64,000 bases of DNA. Source: Marinomonas rhodophyticola (GTDB lineage Bacteria > Pseudomonadota > Gammaproteobacteria > Pseudomonadales > Marinomonadaceae). The position numbers and the translations under genes are program-made. The stretch lies in NCBI RefSeq assembly GCF_026113935.1, contig NZ_JAPEUL010000012.1, positions 186,001-250,000 of the forward strand. Direction: 5' to 3'. Positions 37,409-45,297 of this stretch are shown here, piece by piece (positions within the stretch are counted from its first letter, which is position 1; each line of letters starts with the position of its first letter). The notes beneath the pieces were generated by a model. It was not told the origin of the DNA and searched no databases. It worked only from the letters and a program-made list of their open reading frames with translations.

Positions 37409-38305
37409 ATGAAAGGGCGATGGCAGCACAGTAATAAACTAATAGTAAAAGGGTATGTGTTTGCTTTAACGTCGGTACTGGTTTGGACGGGTTTTATTTT
37501 GATATCGCGCGCTGGTGCGCTGGCTGCTTTGTCTTTGCCCGATATGATGATGGTGCGTTTTGGTACAGCATTTTTGGTGTTTTTTCCGTTCATTTGGATT
37601 CACCGTAAGGCGATTTTTCAAGTGCGAATGATGTTGCTAGGGTCTATTGGTGGCTTGGCTTATTCGCTTTCTGTTTTTAACGGTTTTCAATCAGCGCCCG
37701 CGACTCATGCGGCTTTGTTATTGCCTGGTTTAATGCCAATTATGATTGCCGTGCTTGCCTATTTTTGGGCTGGAGAGAGGCATTCTCGATTTGCTTGGAT
37801 GGGGATTGGCATTAGTAGCCTGGGCATTTTTGCGTTATTACTAGAAACGCTATTATCTGGCGTGTCATATTGGGTTGGTGATGTTAGCTTTGTCGTTGCC
37901 TGCCTATTTTGGGGGATATTTACTGTATTATTAAGGCGTTGGAAGTTTCCACCGTGGCACGCCACTTTGGGGGTGATCACTGCAACCACTTTACTATTTA
38001 CTCCTTATTACCTCACTCGGTTATCCCATGCTTTTAACGATGTTTCTCATAGCATGATTGCCTTGCAGGCTTTTTATCAGGCTATTATGGCGATTGCAGT
38101 GCAATTTGTTTGTTACGGAAAAGCGGTACATATTCTAGGTGCGACAAAAATGGGAGCGCTTATGGCGTTGGTTCCTTTGTTGGCTAGTATGTTTGCTGTC
38201 CCATTATTTGGCGAGCCTGTGACAAGTGGTCTGCTTATCGCTTTGGTATGCATTTGTGTGGGAACGATAGTCGGGAACGTGTTGCCGCTTAGACGGCCAT
38301 TTTAG
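37409..38305 (+). CDS. EamA/DMT-family exporter
   Basis: The 298-aa integral membrane protein has ten predicted helices in two EamA repeats. The first starts YVFALTSVLVWTGFILISRA and the second about residue 152 (WVGDVSFVVACLFWGIFTVL). Conserved helix-end motifs such as APATHAALLLPGLMPIMIAV and GATKMGALMALVPLLASMFA support the DMT fold. Substrates of such exporters range from amino acids to metabolites, and nothing here narrows the choice. It marks the host side after the prophage-like region. Confidence 0.85.
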   Translation: MKGRWQHSNKLIVKGYVFALTSVLVWTGFILISRAGALAALSLPDMMMVRFGTAFLVFFPFIWIHRKAIFQVRMMLLGSIGGLAYSLSVFNGFQSAPATHAALLLPGLMPIMIAVLAYFWAGERHSRFAWMGIGISSLGIFALLLETLLSGVSYWVGDVSFVVACLFWGIFTVLLRRWKFPPWHATLGVITATTLLFTPYYLTRLSHAFNDVSHSMIALQAFYQAIMAIAVQFVCYGKAVHILGATKMGALMALVPLLASMFAVPLFGEPVTSGLLIALVCICVGTIVGNVLPLRRPF

Positions 38306-38399
38306 AATTCAAAGGGCAGAGTCGTTGATTTCAGCTTTTTAGTTCAATCAAGTAGGCTGTAGGCTGGGTTACGCGCCAGCATCATCCATCACTAATATT

Positions 38400-39251
38400 T
38401 TATAAACACTGACTTGCCCAGATCTTATCCACAAACTCAGGGTGATCGATAAAGGGATTTCGGTTGCCTTGCAGCTTTTGTACTCGGTCGTTACGGCGTT
38501 TTTCGAAGTCGGTTACTGGGAATTCTTCGTTCCATCTAACCAGCGTACATAAGTCGCCAATGGTCGGCTCTCCGCTTTGTTTTTCGTTGCCTTTGACGAT
38601 GCGTAGGTCTGGCATGTTTTCCGGTGGGGCGTTGTCGCCAATTTCGTAGCGTGTCGCCATGTAGAAGATCATGCGGGCGATTTGGCCTTTGGCTCGGTCG
38701 GTGGGTTCGAAGGATTCATTGGTTTTGTCCACATAAGTGCCGCTGTAGACTTTGCTGCCATCGCCTAAGGTGTCGTAAAACGGTGTGCCACCCACGGCGT
38801 ACCCATAGTTGCTGTGCGCGCCGTTTATGTTCCGGTCAGCGGGACGCAAGTGGTGCAGGTCGGTGTAACCGTCTTGGCTTTGTTTGGCAAAGCCACGCGA
38901 CTTTGGCCAAACATGTTCTCTGTCCCATGAGTCGTCATTGCTTTTACCTCGGTTCGCTTGGTCAATGTGCCTTACATCATCAAGGTAAAGCATTTGCACA
39001 AGGCCGCATTTGGGTTGCTCGCTGGGGCAGGCTGAGTCGGTATAAACCAAGGCTTCCCACACGTCTATATCTTTACCATCGTACCAATCGGTATTGCCGC
39101 TTTGGGTGTACTTAAGCGGCTGTTGACCATCGATGATACTGTGTAATTTGGATTTCAATGCATCGCCGCTAAGGCCTTCCGTTCCATCGTAGTAACTTGC
39201 TGATACACATACCGAGAACAACATAAGCAACACAAAAAAACAGTGACGCAT
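38400..39251 (-). CDS. Endonuclease I family (EndA/NucM-like), secreted
   Basis: This 283-aa periplasmic or secreted DNase has a signal peptide (MRHCFFVLLMLFSVCVSA). The catalytic region DSWDREHVWPKSRGF and DLHHLRPADRNINGAHSNY carries the beta-beta-alpha-metal His and Asn/His ligands. Four Cys are expected to form disulfides (for example ACPSEQPKCG). Related enzymes clear DNA or supply nucleotides, and limit natural transformation in some species. Confidence 0.9.
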   Translation of the reverse strand: MRHCFFVLLMLFSVCVSASYYDGTEGLSGDALKSKLHSIIDGQQPLKYTQSGNTDWYDGKDIDVWEALVYTDSACPSEQPKCGLVQMLYLDDVRHIDQANRGKSNDDSWDREHVWPKSRGFAKQSQDGYTDLHHLRPADRNINGAHSNYGYAVGGTPFYDTLGDGSKVYSGTYVDKTNESFEPTDRAKGQIARMIFYMATRYEIGDNAPPENMPDLRIVKGNEKQSGEPTIGDLCTLVRWNEEFPVTDFEKRRNDRVQKLQGNRNPFIDHPEFVDKIWASQCL

Positions 39252-39545
39252 GGCCCATTTCCTGAGGAGTAAATTCGGCTGGATTGTAGGACTTCTTCGA
39301 TGTCAGGAATGCGTCGAGATTTGCAGTGTTTTGTGAGTAAGTGTATGAGTTCTATGAGGGTTGTGTGATGGTTTGTTCGACGCTCTTTTTCTTTAAGAAT
39401 AAACACCTAATGTCCAGTAAATATGCAAGTTGATTGTTTGGGGTGTTATCTGGTGGCTATGTCCTTATAGTTAAAAGTAAGACTTGATAAGGCGATGGCG
39501 GTGTTAAGTTAGGGTCATTTCCTTGGGACTTAAAGGAGGCAAGCT

Positions 39546-40181
39546 ATGAACAAGACATTAGTTATTGGTGCAAGTGGCCAAATTGGTCAGTTAATCACAA
39601 AAGCATTGGTGGAAACGAGCGAGCCAGTTCGAGCTTTGGTACGAGACAAGAGTAAATTGGCGCACCTTAAAAGTGATGAACTCGAGGTCATGGAAGCGGA
39701 TTTAGAAGGGGATTTCAGTCTCGCTTTTGCTGGTGTGAGTAATGTTATTTTTGTGGCAGGCTCAGGAGGTGCGACGGGTGCAGATAAAACGTTGTTAATT
39801 GATTTATGGGCTGCCAAAAAAGCGGTGGATTACGCAAAAGACAATCAAGTTAAGCAGTTTATTATGCTAAGCAGCATTGGTGCCGATAATCCTGATTCCA
39901 TTGAGTCGGATATCAAGCCTTATTTGGTCGCCAAATACATGGCAGATAAATATTTAATGGTGTCTGGCGTGCCTTATACCATTGTTCGTCCAGGTCCATT
40001 AACGAATGACGAGGGTGAGGGAAAAATCACCGTAAAACGACCCAATAGTCGTGAAGAAATGGCGATTCCGCGTGCCGATGTGGCTAAGTCAATACTGTTT
40101 ATCCTAACCAAGGATAATTTGGACGGTAAGATATTTGAGCTGTTTAACGGTACTTATGATGTGGATAATGTGCTTGTTTAA
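39546..40181 (+). CDS. NAD(P)-binding Rossmann protein (atypical SDR, YwnB/HSCARG-like)
   Basis: The 211-aa protein starts MNKTLVIGASGQIGQLITKA, with a GASGxIG dinucleotide-binding loop. LVRDKSKL, DLEGDFSLAFAGVSNVIFVAG, FIMLSSIGADNP and YTIVRPGPLTNDEGEGKI follow, typical of atypical-5 SDRs. No catalytic YxxxK is evident except the KPYLVAKYMADKYL segment. A ribosome site (AAAGGAGG) precedes the ATG. The substrate is unknown. Confidence 0.85.
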   Translation: MNKTLVIGASGQIGQLITKALVETSEPVRALVRDKSKLAHLKSDELEVMEADLEGDFSLAFAGVSNVIFVAGSGGATGADKTLLIDLWAAKKAVDYAKDNQVKQFIMLSSIGADNPDSIESDIKPYLVAKYMADKYLMVSGVPYTIVRPGPLTNDEGEGKITVKRPNSREEMAIPRADVAKSILFILTKDNLDGKIFELFNGTYDVDNVLV

Positions 40182-40292
40182 ATAATAGACTAAATAAATG
40201 ACAGTGTTTTGTTGAGAAGTGAGCCCCCAATACCAGTTTTTTGCTTTGGTTGGGGCTGCCACTTCGCATTTTTAGGTGTTTATCAACACAGA

Positions 40293-40505
40293 TTAGGCGG
40301 GTTGTGATTTGCCGTTCTGATCTTGATCATTTTCTTGTGATTCAGCGGCTCGAATGCGCTGATAAATTTCTTCACGATGCACACTGATTTTTTTAGGTGC
40401 TTTGATGCCAACCCGAACTTGGCTGCCTTGTATTCCTAGAATGGTGACTTCCGTGTCGTCCCCGATGTGAATGGTTTCACCAGGGCGTCGAGTGAGAATT
40501 AACAT
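40293..40505 (-). CDS. csrA: Carbon storage regulator CsrA/RsmA
   Basis: CsrA binds GGA motifs in mRNA leaders and controls translation. The 70-aa protein starts [20 protein letters not shown] (ATG at 40505, AAAGGAT upstream); the longer open frame adds 21 non-homologous residues. [20 protein letters not shown] and [10 protein letters not shown] (with the RNA-binding Arg) are intact. The C-terminal tail of about 15 residues is polar. The common gammaproteobacterial neighbour alaS is absent; here a phage-type repressor gene lies immediately upstream. Confidence 0.92.
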   Translation of the reverse strand: MLILTRRPGETIHIGDDTEVTILGIQGSQVRVGIKAPKKISVHREEIYQRIRAAESQENDQDQNGKSQPA

Positions 40506-40540
40506 AATTTCTATCCTTTGATTGTTATCGACACAGTCAA

Positions 40541-40568
40541 AATACAGTTTATGCTGTATGCGCGTCAA
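40541..40568 (-). promoter_or_regulatory. Candidate csrA promoter with palindromic operator
   Basis: On the minus strand TTGACG (40568-40563) and TGTATT (40546-40541) are spaced by 16 bases. The perfect inverted repeat ATACAG-N6-CTGTAT (40542-40559) lies between the two boxes and overlaps the -10. The ATACAG half-site also occurs in the SOS box in front of the cro-like gene. Confidence 0.5.
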
Positions 40569-40638
40569 CAGTTAATATTGTTTTTGTTATTTTATACAGA
40601 AATGTCACGCTAAATTGCTGGGTGCTTTTGCAAGCGAT

Positions 40639-41286
40639 TTAGAACAACACTCGAGCTTGTGTCACCACACCAATAATGACTAAGCCTTCGGAGACTTCAA
40701 TGGGGCGGTAGTTCGAATTTAACGGTTTTAGGTAGGTATGCCCAGTGTCTATGACCAATTTTTTGAACGTCACTTCATTGTGGGTAATTATTTTCGCCAC
40801 CACTAAATCGCCGTTTTTAGCCGTACGATCTGGCTCCACCAGTATCAAATAGCCCTCGGGGATGCTGATACCTGAGGTTGATGTCATGCTATCGCCAATA
40901 ACCTTTAACCAAAATGCAGAGGGGGAGGTATCTGGCGGCGTGTCTAAATAAGCCTGCGGCTCGATGGCCTGTGAATGGTTAGACCATTGCGCCGCTTGAA
41001 AGACGCTAATAATAGGTCTTTGGTGTTGGCTCAGTGAGGTAGGTGGTGCGCTGTCGTTACTGTAATGTGAGCTACTTTCTCTGACTTCTGTTGTGGTTCC
41101 AAGCTGTAGCCATTCTGGGCTGCAGTTTAGCTCTTTGGCCAAATTCAGTAATTTGCGTGGGTTTTGTGTTCTGCCGTCTTCGATTTTTTGCAGAGATTGC
41201 TGTGTGATGCCAACACGCTTCGCTAACTCGGCTTGAGTTAGTCTATGTTGGGTTCTTTTTTGTCTAACGCGATCTGCAATACTCAT
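40639..41286 (-). CDS. CI/LexA-like repressor (HTH_XRE plus S24 peptidase)
   Basis: The start is taken at ATG 41286 (MSIADRVRQKRTQHRLTQAE). The HTH occupies residues about 3-58 (ELAKRVGITQQSLQKIEDGR). The C-terminal S24 domain has the catalytic Ser in KVIGDSMTS and the Lys in GDLVVAKI. The usual Ala-Gly cleavage site is replaced by FQAAQWS, so cleavage would be Ala-Ala or Ala-Gln. Proteins of this type repress phage-like promoters and self-cleave when RecA is activated. It is divergent from the small Cro-like gene. Confidence 0.85.
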   Translation of the reverse strand: MSIADRVRQKRTQHRLTQAELAKRVGITQQSLQKIEDGRTQNPRKLLNLAKELNCSPEWLQLGTTTEVRESSSHYSNDSAPPTSLSQHQRPIISVFQAAQWSNHSQAIEPQAYLDTPPDTSPSAFWLKVIGDSMTSTSGISIPEGYLILVEPDRTAKNGDLVVAKIITHNEVTFKKLVIDTGHTYLKPLNSNYRPIEVSEGLVIIGVVTQARVLF

Positions 41287-41315
41287 GATGGGAATGATTA
41301 CAACTTTATCTGTAT

Positions 41316-41349
41316 TTGACAAACAATAAAAACTGTCATTAGATACAGT
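41316..41349 (+). promoter_or_regulatory. Promoter of the Cro-like gene overlapped by an SOS (LexA) box
   Basis: TTGACA (41316-41321) and TAGATA (41340-41345) are 18 bases apart. ACTGTCATTAGATACAGT (41332-41349) fits the gammaproteobacterial LexA consensus CTGT-N8-ACAG and covers the -10 box. A ribosome site GGGAGG is at 41362-41367. Confidence 0.7.
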
Positions 41350-41371
41350 AAAGGTTGTTAAGGGAGGTTAT

Positions 41372-41572
41372 ATGTCAGCCATCGCTAAAGCGGTCGAAAT
41401 TGTAGGGAGTCAAACGGCGCTCGCTAAAATGCTAGGAGTGAAACAAGCTCATGTTTGGAATTGGTTGCATGTTCATAAGCGCTCTCCAGCAAAATACATC
41501 CGGCGCATCTCGCAAGCAACGAATGGTCAGGTCACAGAAAGTGATTTGCTGAAAGATCATGAGGGTAAATAG
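41372..41572 (+). CDS. Cro/YdaS-like small HTH regulator
   Basis: The 66-aa product begins MSAIAKAVEIVGSQTALAKM, then LGVKQAHVWNWL (recognition helix) and KRSPAKYIRRISQATNGQVT, a layout of the YdaS/Cro superfamily. Together with the divergent S24 repressor it forms a classic cI-cro switch. No other phage genes follow, so the pair stands alone between csrA and a DUF1127 operon. Confidence 0.85.
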   Translation: MSAIAKAVEIVGSQTALAKMLGVKQAHVWNWLHVHKRSPAKYIRRISQATNGQVTESDLLKDHEGK

Positions 41573-41678
41573 TCTGTTAGTGATCCGGTTTAATCGCATC
41601 GTTCTGATGCCCTGTAATGAGCCTAATGACTAAAGAGTGGATTAAAACAGAGACTAGAAGGGGTCTTAAAGACCATAA

Positions 41679-41715
41679 AAAACGCCTTTTACTACACTGT
41701 AGTAAAAGGCGTTTT
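41679..41715 (-). terminator. Terminator with 18-bp perfect stem after the DUF1127 gene
   Basis: AAAACGCCTTTTACTACA and its exact complement flank a single C. On the minus strand T6 follows, so it ends transcripts from the DUF1127 gene; on the plus strand the stem itself ends in TTTT and could also stop the cro-like transcript. A GGTCTT-A-AAGACC palindrome lies just beside it (41662-41674 region). Confidence 0.8.
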
Positions 41716-41739
41716 GGCTATCCGGCCCAGTGGTTTACC

Positions 41740-41778
41740 GTCACCTTAGAGTCTTTCTAAGGTGACGCTCTCGTCACC
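41740..41778 (-). other. Overlapping, mutually exclusive hairpins at the 3' end of the DUF1127 mRNA
   Basis: GTCACCTTAGA (41740-41750) pairs perfectly with TCTAAGGTGAC (41756-41766). The GGTGACG at 41761-41767 can instead pair with CGTCACC at 41772-41778. The two stems share bases, so only one can form at a time. The second stem includes the stop codon of the DUF1127 gene. Confidence 0.65.
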
Positions 41779-41989
41779 CGTCGCTCGGTTGTTCACCCGG
41801 TGGTATTTGAACGTGGCCTTTTGTTTCATTGTCTAAATCTTTGTTGCCAGCCAATGGACGAATGTGGCCGTTGTCGCGGTAGAAGCCGATGTCTTTTAAG
41901 TAGTGATCGTCAAGCTGACGAAAAGCTTGGTTAGTGCGACGAGCTTCGAAATACTCTTTAGCGGCGTTGAATAGGGCGATGATGCTCAT
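41774..41989 (-). CDS. DUF1127 small protein
   Basis: The 71-aa protein MSIIALFNAAKEYFEARRTN continues QAFRQLDDHYLKDIGFYRDN, the LDDxxLxDIG core of DUF1127. The C-terminal 25 residues are an acidic/Pro-rich tail outside the domain. Several DUF1127 proteins are small Arg-rich RNA-binding or stress regulators (for example CcaF1 of Rhodobacter, whose transcript gives rise to small RNAs from its 3' region). A 32-codon ORF precedes it and strong hairpins follow it. Confidence 0.85.
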   Translation of the reverse strand: MSIIALFNAAKEYFEARRTNQAFRQLDDHYLKDIGFYRDNGHIRPLAGNKDLDNETKGHVQIPPGEQPSDG

Positions 41990-42057
41990 AAGTTTTCTCC
42001 AAAATTAACATTTAATAGTGTGTTTTGGCGGAACTTACGGGGTGTTTCTTACAGAGG

Positions 42058-42080
42058 TGACCGCGTAAATTCCGCGGTCA
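42058..42080 (-). promoter_or_regulatory. Hairpin between the leader ORF and the DUF1127 gene
   Basis: TGACCGCG (42058-42065) and CGCGGTCA (42073-42080) are perfect 8-base arms. The stem starts 9 bases past the stop of the leader ORF. No T-run follows, so processing or translational control is more likely than termination. Confidence 0.5.
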
Positions 42081-42088
42081 ATGGTGTA

Positions 42089-42187
42089 TTACACAGGCAT
42101 TGAACGCGTGGACAAAGTTTTACGTACTCGATTATTAATTCGAGTAGCGATGGAGGAAGTAGAATGATGTAGCGTGTAAATAGTCAT
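42089..42187 (-). CDS. Leader ORF, 32 residues, basic
   Basis: ATG at 42187 has a perfect GGAG 7 bases upstream (42195-42198). The product MTIYTLHHSTSSIATRINNR continues VRKTLSTRSMPV; it carries five Arg and one Lys and no acidic residue. It lies in the 5' leader of the DUF1127 gene on the same strand. It may be a real micro-protein or a regulatory upstream ORF. Confidence 0.5.
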   Translation of the reverse strand: MTIYTLHHSTSSIATRINNRVRKTLSTRSMPV

Positions 42188-42458
42188 TGTGCTTCTCCTT
42201 AACTTTGGGTTGTATTGATTGCGTAATGCATTGTGTAATTTTTGCTCATTAATGAGCTTTTTCATTGAGCCTTTTTTTGAGCCTTATGTCAATCACTTAT
42301 ATCGAAATAACAGTTCTTTTTTTGGGCTTAACAAATACGTTTATGACGAGAAAAAACAGTCTGTTTAGTGCGGTATTAGCGGCGTTTTTTGCTGTACAAT
42401 TCGTCGCGATTTTCTGGTTCCTCTTTTTTCATCGTTAATAAACCTAGTAAGTGAGCGC

Positions 42459-43013
42459 ATGGCAACGAAAGCAACAATTTATAAAGCATCGGTTCAAGTA
42501 TCCGATATGGATCGAAACCATTACCAAAGTTATGAATTGACCTTGGCATTACACCCTTCTGAAACGGAAGAACGCATGATGGTGCGTTTGGCGGCGTTTG
42601 CTTTATTGGCTGATGAGAAAGAAGGCAGCGAGCAGTTGAGTTTCAGTAAAGGTATTAGCACCGAAGACGAGCCAGATCTTTGGCAGAAGAATTACTCTGA
42701 TGAAATTTTGCTTTGGGTCGAGCTAGGACAGCCAGACGAGAAACGTTTGCGCAAGGCGTGCGGCCGAGCGCAACAAGTGATTGTTGTAAACTACAATGAT
42801 AAATCGGACATCTGGTGGGAACAAAACAAAGGCAAAAACAGCCGCTTTGAGAACATGCGTGTGTTGCGTTTCCCTGAGGTGCAAGTGGAAGCCTTAGCGA
42901 AGATTTGCACTCGATCTATGCAATTGAATGTGACGATTCAAGATGGTGATATGTGGATTTCGGGTGAGCTAGGCGAGTGCCAGATGACACCAATGTGGCG
43001 AGGCGAGCAATAA
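42459..43013 (+). CDS. yaeQ: YaeQ family protein
   Basis: The 184-aa product has the family blocks MATKATIYKASVQVSDMDRN, YQSYELTLALHPSETEERMM, DLWQKNYSDEILLWVELGQP and EKRLRKACGRAQQVIVVNYN. The fold is PD-(D/E)XK-like, without a clear nuclease triad; the biological role is unsettled. ATG 42459 follows AGTGAGCGC, a modest ribosome site. It is a single-gene unit, divergent from the DUF1127 operon. Confidence 0.93.
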   Translation: MATKATIYKASVQVSDMDRNHYQSYELTLALHPSETEERMMVRLAAFALLADEKEGSEQLSFSKGISTEDEPDLWQKNYSDEILLWVELGQPDEKRLRKACGRAQQVIVVNYNDKSDIWWEQNKGKNSRFENMRVLRFPEVQVEALAKICTRSMQLNVTIQDGDMWISGELGECQMTPMWRGEQ

Positions 43014-43054
43014 GCTCACCTCGTTTCTTGTCGTTGAGTGTGAGTGTTGAATGA

Positions 43055-43798
43055 TCAAGCTTTATGCAAGGTGCGTTGAAATAACGCCACGGCTTTGTTG
43101 TAGCATTCTAAGGCGAGGGCAGGGTCGTAACGATCGCCTTCGTCACGCATAAAAGCGTGTTGGCCGTTGAATTCATGCCAAGTGAATAGGCGGTCCGTAT
43201 CGATCAATTGTTGGTAAATTTTCTGACGTCCTACCGTGGAAACGTGCGGGTCTTGTTTGCCCCACACCATGACTAATTCCCCTTGAATCTCCTTGGTGCG
43301 CGTGAAAGAGTCATTGCCTTCGTTGCAAGGGATGGTGTTTGAATGAATGTCTGTCGCGTACAAACAAAAAGACGCCTGAATGCGAGGGTGAAGCGCCGCA
43401 CGATACGCTAAATGGCCACCCAAGCAAACGCCCATAGAGCCGAATTGTCCTGTGCAGTAAGCTTGTTGTTCGAAGTGCGTTAGCATGGCCACCGTATCGC
43501 TATCATGAGCTTCTAGGGTTTTGGTAAATTTGTCTGCGTTGCCTTTGTCCTTACCTTCATCGTCATAGCTTAACACTGTGCCGATGGGGTTAAGTTCGTG
43601 AAACACTTCTGGAACAATCACCACAAAGCCATGGCCCGCCATCATGGCAGCGGAACGCGCAATGGGCGCGGTTTGTTGGAAAATCTCGGAATAGAAGAAA
43701 ATACATGGAAAGCGGCCGTCTGCTTTAGGGTGATAAACGGTACAGCGCATCGTGCCTGTTGGCGTGTTAATATCTTCGTCGTGGCGTTGAATGATCAT
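43055..43798 (-). CDS. Dienelactone hydrolase family protein
   Basis: ATG 43798 with GAGGAAAACC upstream is preferred over the longer frame. The 247-aa alpha/beta-hydrolase has the nucleophile elbow FGSMGVCLGGHLAYR (Cys in place of Ser, as in dienelactone hydrolase), VWGKQDPHVS (Asp) and NGQHAFMRDEG (His). Despite the name, many such proteins are not in aromatic degradation, and no catabolic genes adjoin here. The natural substrate is open. Confidence 0.85.
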   Translation of the reverse strand: MIIQRHDEDINTPTGTMRCTVYHPKADGRFPCIFFYSEIFQQTAPIARSAAMMAGHGFVVIVPEVFHELNPIGTVLSYDDEGKDKGNADKFTKTLEAHDSDTVAMLTHFEQQAYCTGQFGSMGVCLGGHLAYRAALHPRIQASFCLYATDIHSNTIPCNEGNDSFTRTKEIQGELVMVWGKQDPHVSTVGRQKIYQQLIDTDRLFTWHEFNGQHAFMRDEGDRYDPALALECYNKAVALFQRTLHKA

Positions 43799-43882
43799 GG
43801 TTTTCCTCAAAGAATGTGTTACTGGCTTACATGATATTCGACCCAACTCTGATGAGCCAGCCGCAAACGCAAAATTAAACAG

Positions 43883-45010
43883 ATGAGTGGGAAAAGTACG
43901 GTGCGAATTTTATTGATAAGTGCTTATGAAGCCAGCAGCCATAAAGCATGGGCGCACACCTTAATGAAAGGGCTGAGTCAGCACGATTGGGAGTATTTGT
44001 CTTTGCCCGCTCGACATTTCGCATGGCGAATTCGCGGTAATGCCATGAGCTTTGCGTTTGATCCAAAATTTAAGTCCATTTTAGAAAAGTCCTACGATTT
44101 GGTCGTTGCCACATCGATGACGGATTGCGTTGGCTTAAAGGCGTTTTGCCCTGATTTGCAGAATATTCCTTGGATACTGTATTTCCATGAAAACCAATTT
44201 GCTTACCCAGCCAGCGATAAGCAACAAGGCTTAATAGAAATGCAGATGGTGACCTTATACAGTGCTTTGGCGGCGGATTGCTGTGTGTTCAACAGCCAGT
44301 TTAATAAAGCGTCTTTTTTTGCCGGTGCTCGGGCCTTGTTGAAGAAGCTGCCGGATTATGTCTCTCCAGATTGGCTCAATAACACCGAAGATAAAGCACA
44401 GGTTTTGCCTGTGCCTTTGGATATTGCGCATTGTGCAGAATTGAAAGGGGCCACGGGGCGTTCTGGTCGTGTCCGCTTGGTATGGTCTGCACGTTGGGAG
44501 TTTGACAAAGGGCCAGACCGGTTACTGGCGATTTTAGAAGAATTAGAGCGTCGCCAAATAGACTATGACATAGCCATTCTCGGCGAGCAATTTCGTTCTA
44601 TTCCAAAAGAATTTGATCTTATCCATGCCAAGTTCGCCCACCGAATAAGGCAATTTGGCTACGCGCCGAGTCGAGCGGATTACCTAGATTTTCTGGCGTC
44701 GTCTGACCTTGTGTTGTCTACCGCATTGCACGAGTTTCAAGGGCTTGCGGTATTGGAAGCGGTTGCGCTTGGTTGTGTGCCGGTATTGCCGAATAGGCAG
44801 GTTTATCCTGAATTGTTTGGCGATCAGCGCAATGATATGCCATATCTTTATCAAAGTGATCTAAAAGACATTCACCATGAAGCGAAACAAGCCGTGGACT
44901 TGATTCAGTCTGTTGTCGCGAATGATGTTAAAGCCCCCGATGTGAGTCAGTATCAAGTCGAATATTTATTGGCGAAATATGAGGAGCTGATCAGACAATC
45001 CATATCTTGA
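43883..45010 (+). CDS. GT4-like glycosyltransferase, tRNA-queuosine mannosyltransferase (QTMAN) homologue
   Basis: The first about 170 residues match the DUF3524 domain: ILLISAYEASSHKAWAHTLM, WEYLSLPARHFAWRIRGNAM, WILYFHENQFAYP. The C-terminal half is a GT-B domain (LVWSARWEFDKGPDRLLAIL, LSTALHEFQGLAVLEAVALG). In vertebrates the homologue (GTDC1/QTMAN) adds mannose to queuosine of tRNA-Asp. Whether bacterial members do the same is not shown. It is 375 aa, a normal length, with no operon partners. Confidence 0.82.
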   Translation: MSGKSTVRILLISAYEASSHKAWAHTLMKGLSQHDWEYLSLPARHFAWRIRGNAMSFAFDPKFKSILEKSYDLVVATSMTDCVGLKAFCPDLQNIPWILYFHENQFAYPASDKQQGLIEMQMVTLYSALAADCCVFNSQFNKASFFAGARALLKKLPDYVSPDWLNNTEDKAQVLPVPLDIAHCAELKGATGRSGRVRLVWSARWEFDKGPDRLLAILEELERRQIDYDIAILGEQFRSIPKEFDLIHAKFAHRIRQFGYAPSRADYLDFLASSDLVLSTALHEFQGLAVLEAVALGCVPVLPNRQVYPELFGDQRNDMPYLYQSDLKDIHHEAKQAVDLIQSVVANDVKAPDVSQYQVEYLLAKYEELIRQSIS

Positions 45011-45297
45011 GTCTTTATGTATAGACAACTTAAAAATTTAGTCTTCAGATAAAAAAATCCTTCCTCTTTTTTGTGATGATCTGCTTCAGGTAGTTGTGAT
45101 TCAATTAAGCGCATAATTCTTTATTTTGCGCTTATTATGTGCGATTCTCTCAGCCTTGATGGTCAAAATAACAATAATCGAATATTAGTCCTAAGAGAAA
45201 ATAAGCATTTTTAGCGTATTTTTATATGTATATACATGTTGGTATGTTTGTTGCTTTTTATCTTGTGATTAATAACCTTCTCATAGGAAGTCTTCAC

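Noticed and set aside
38624..39115. 163-aa open frame on the + strand inside the endonuclease I gene
   Set aside because: It is Arg/Cys/Trp-rich antisense of a strongly conserved gene, with no ribosome site or domain.
45100..45140. Riboswitch or terminator upstream of the YjiH-type transporter
   Set aside because: Only an AAGCGCA/TGCGCTT hairpin with an AT loop is present, with no conserved riboswitch core and no T-run.
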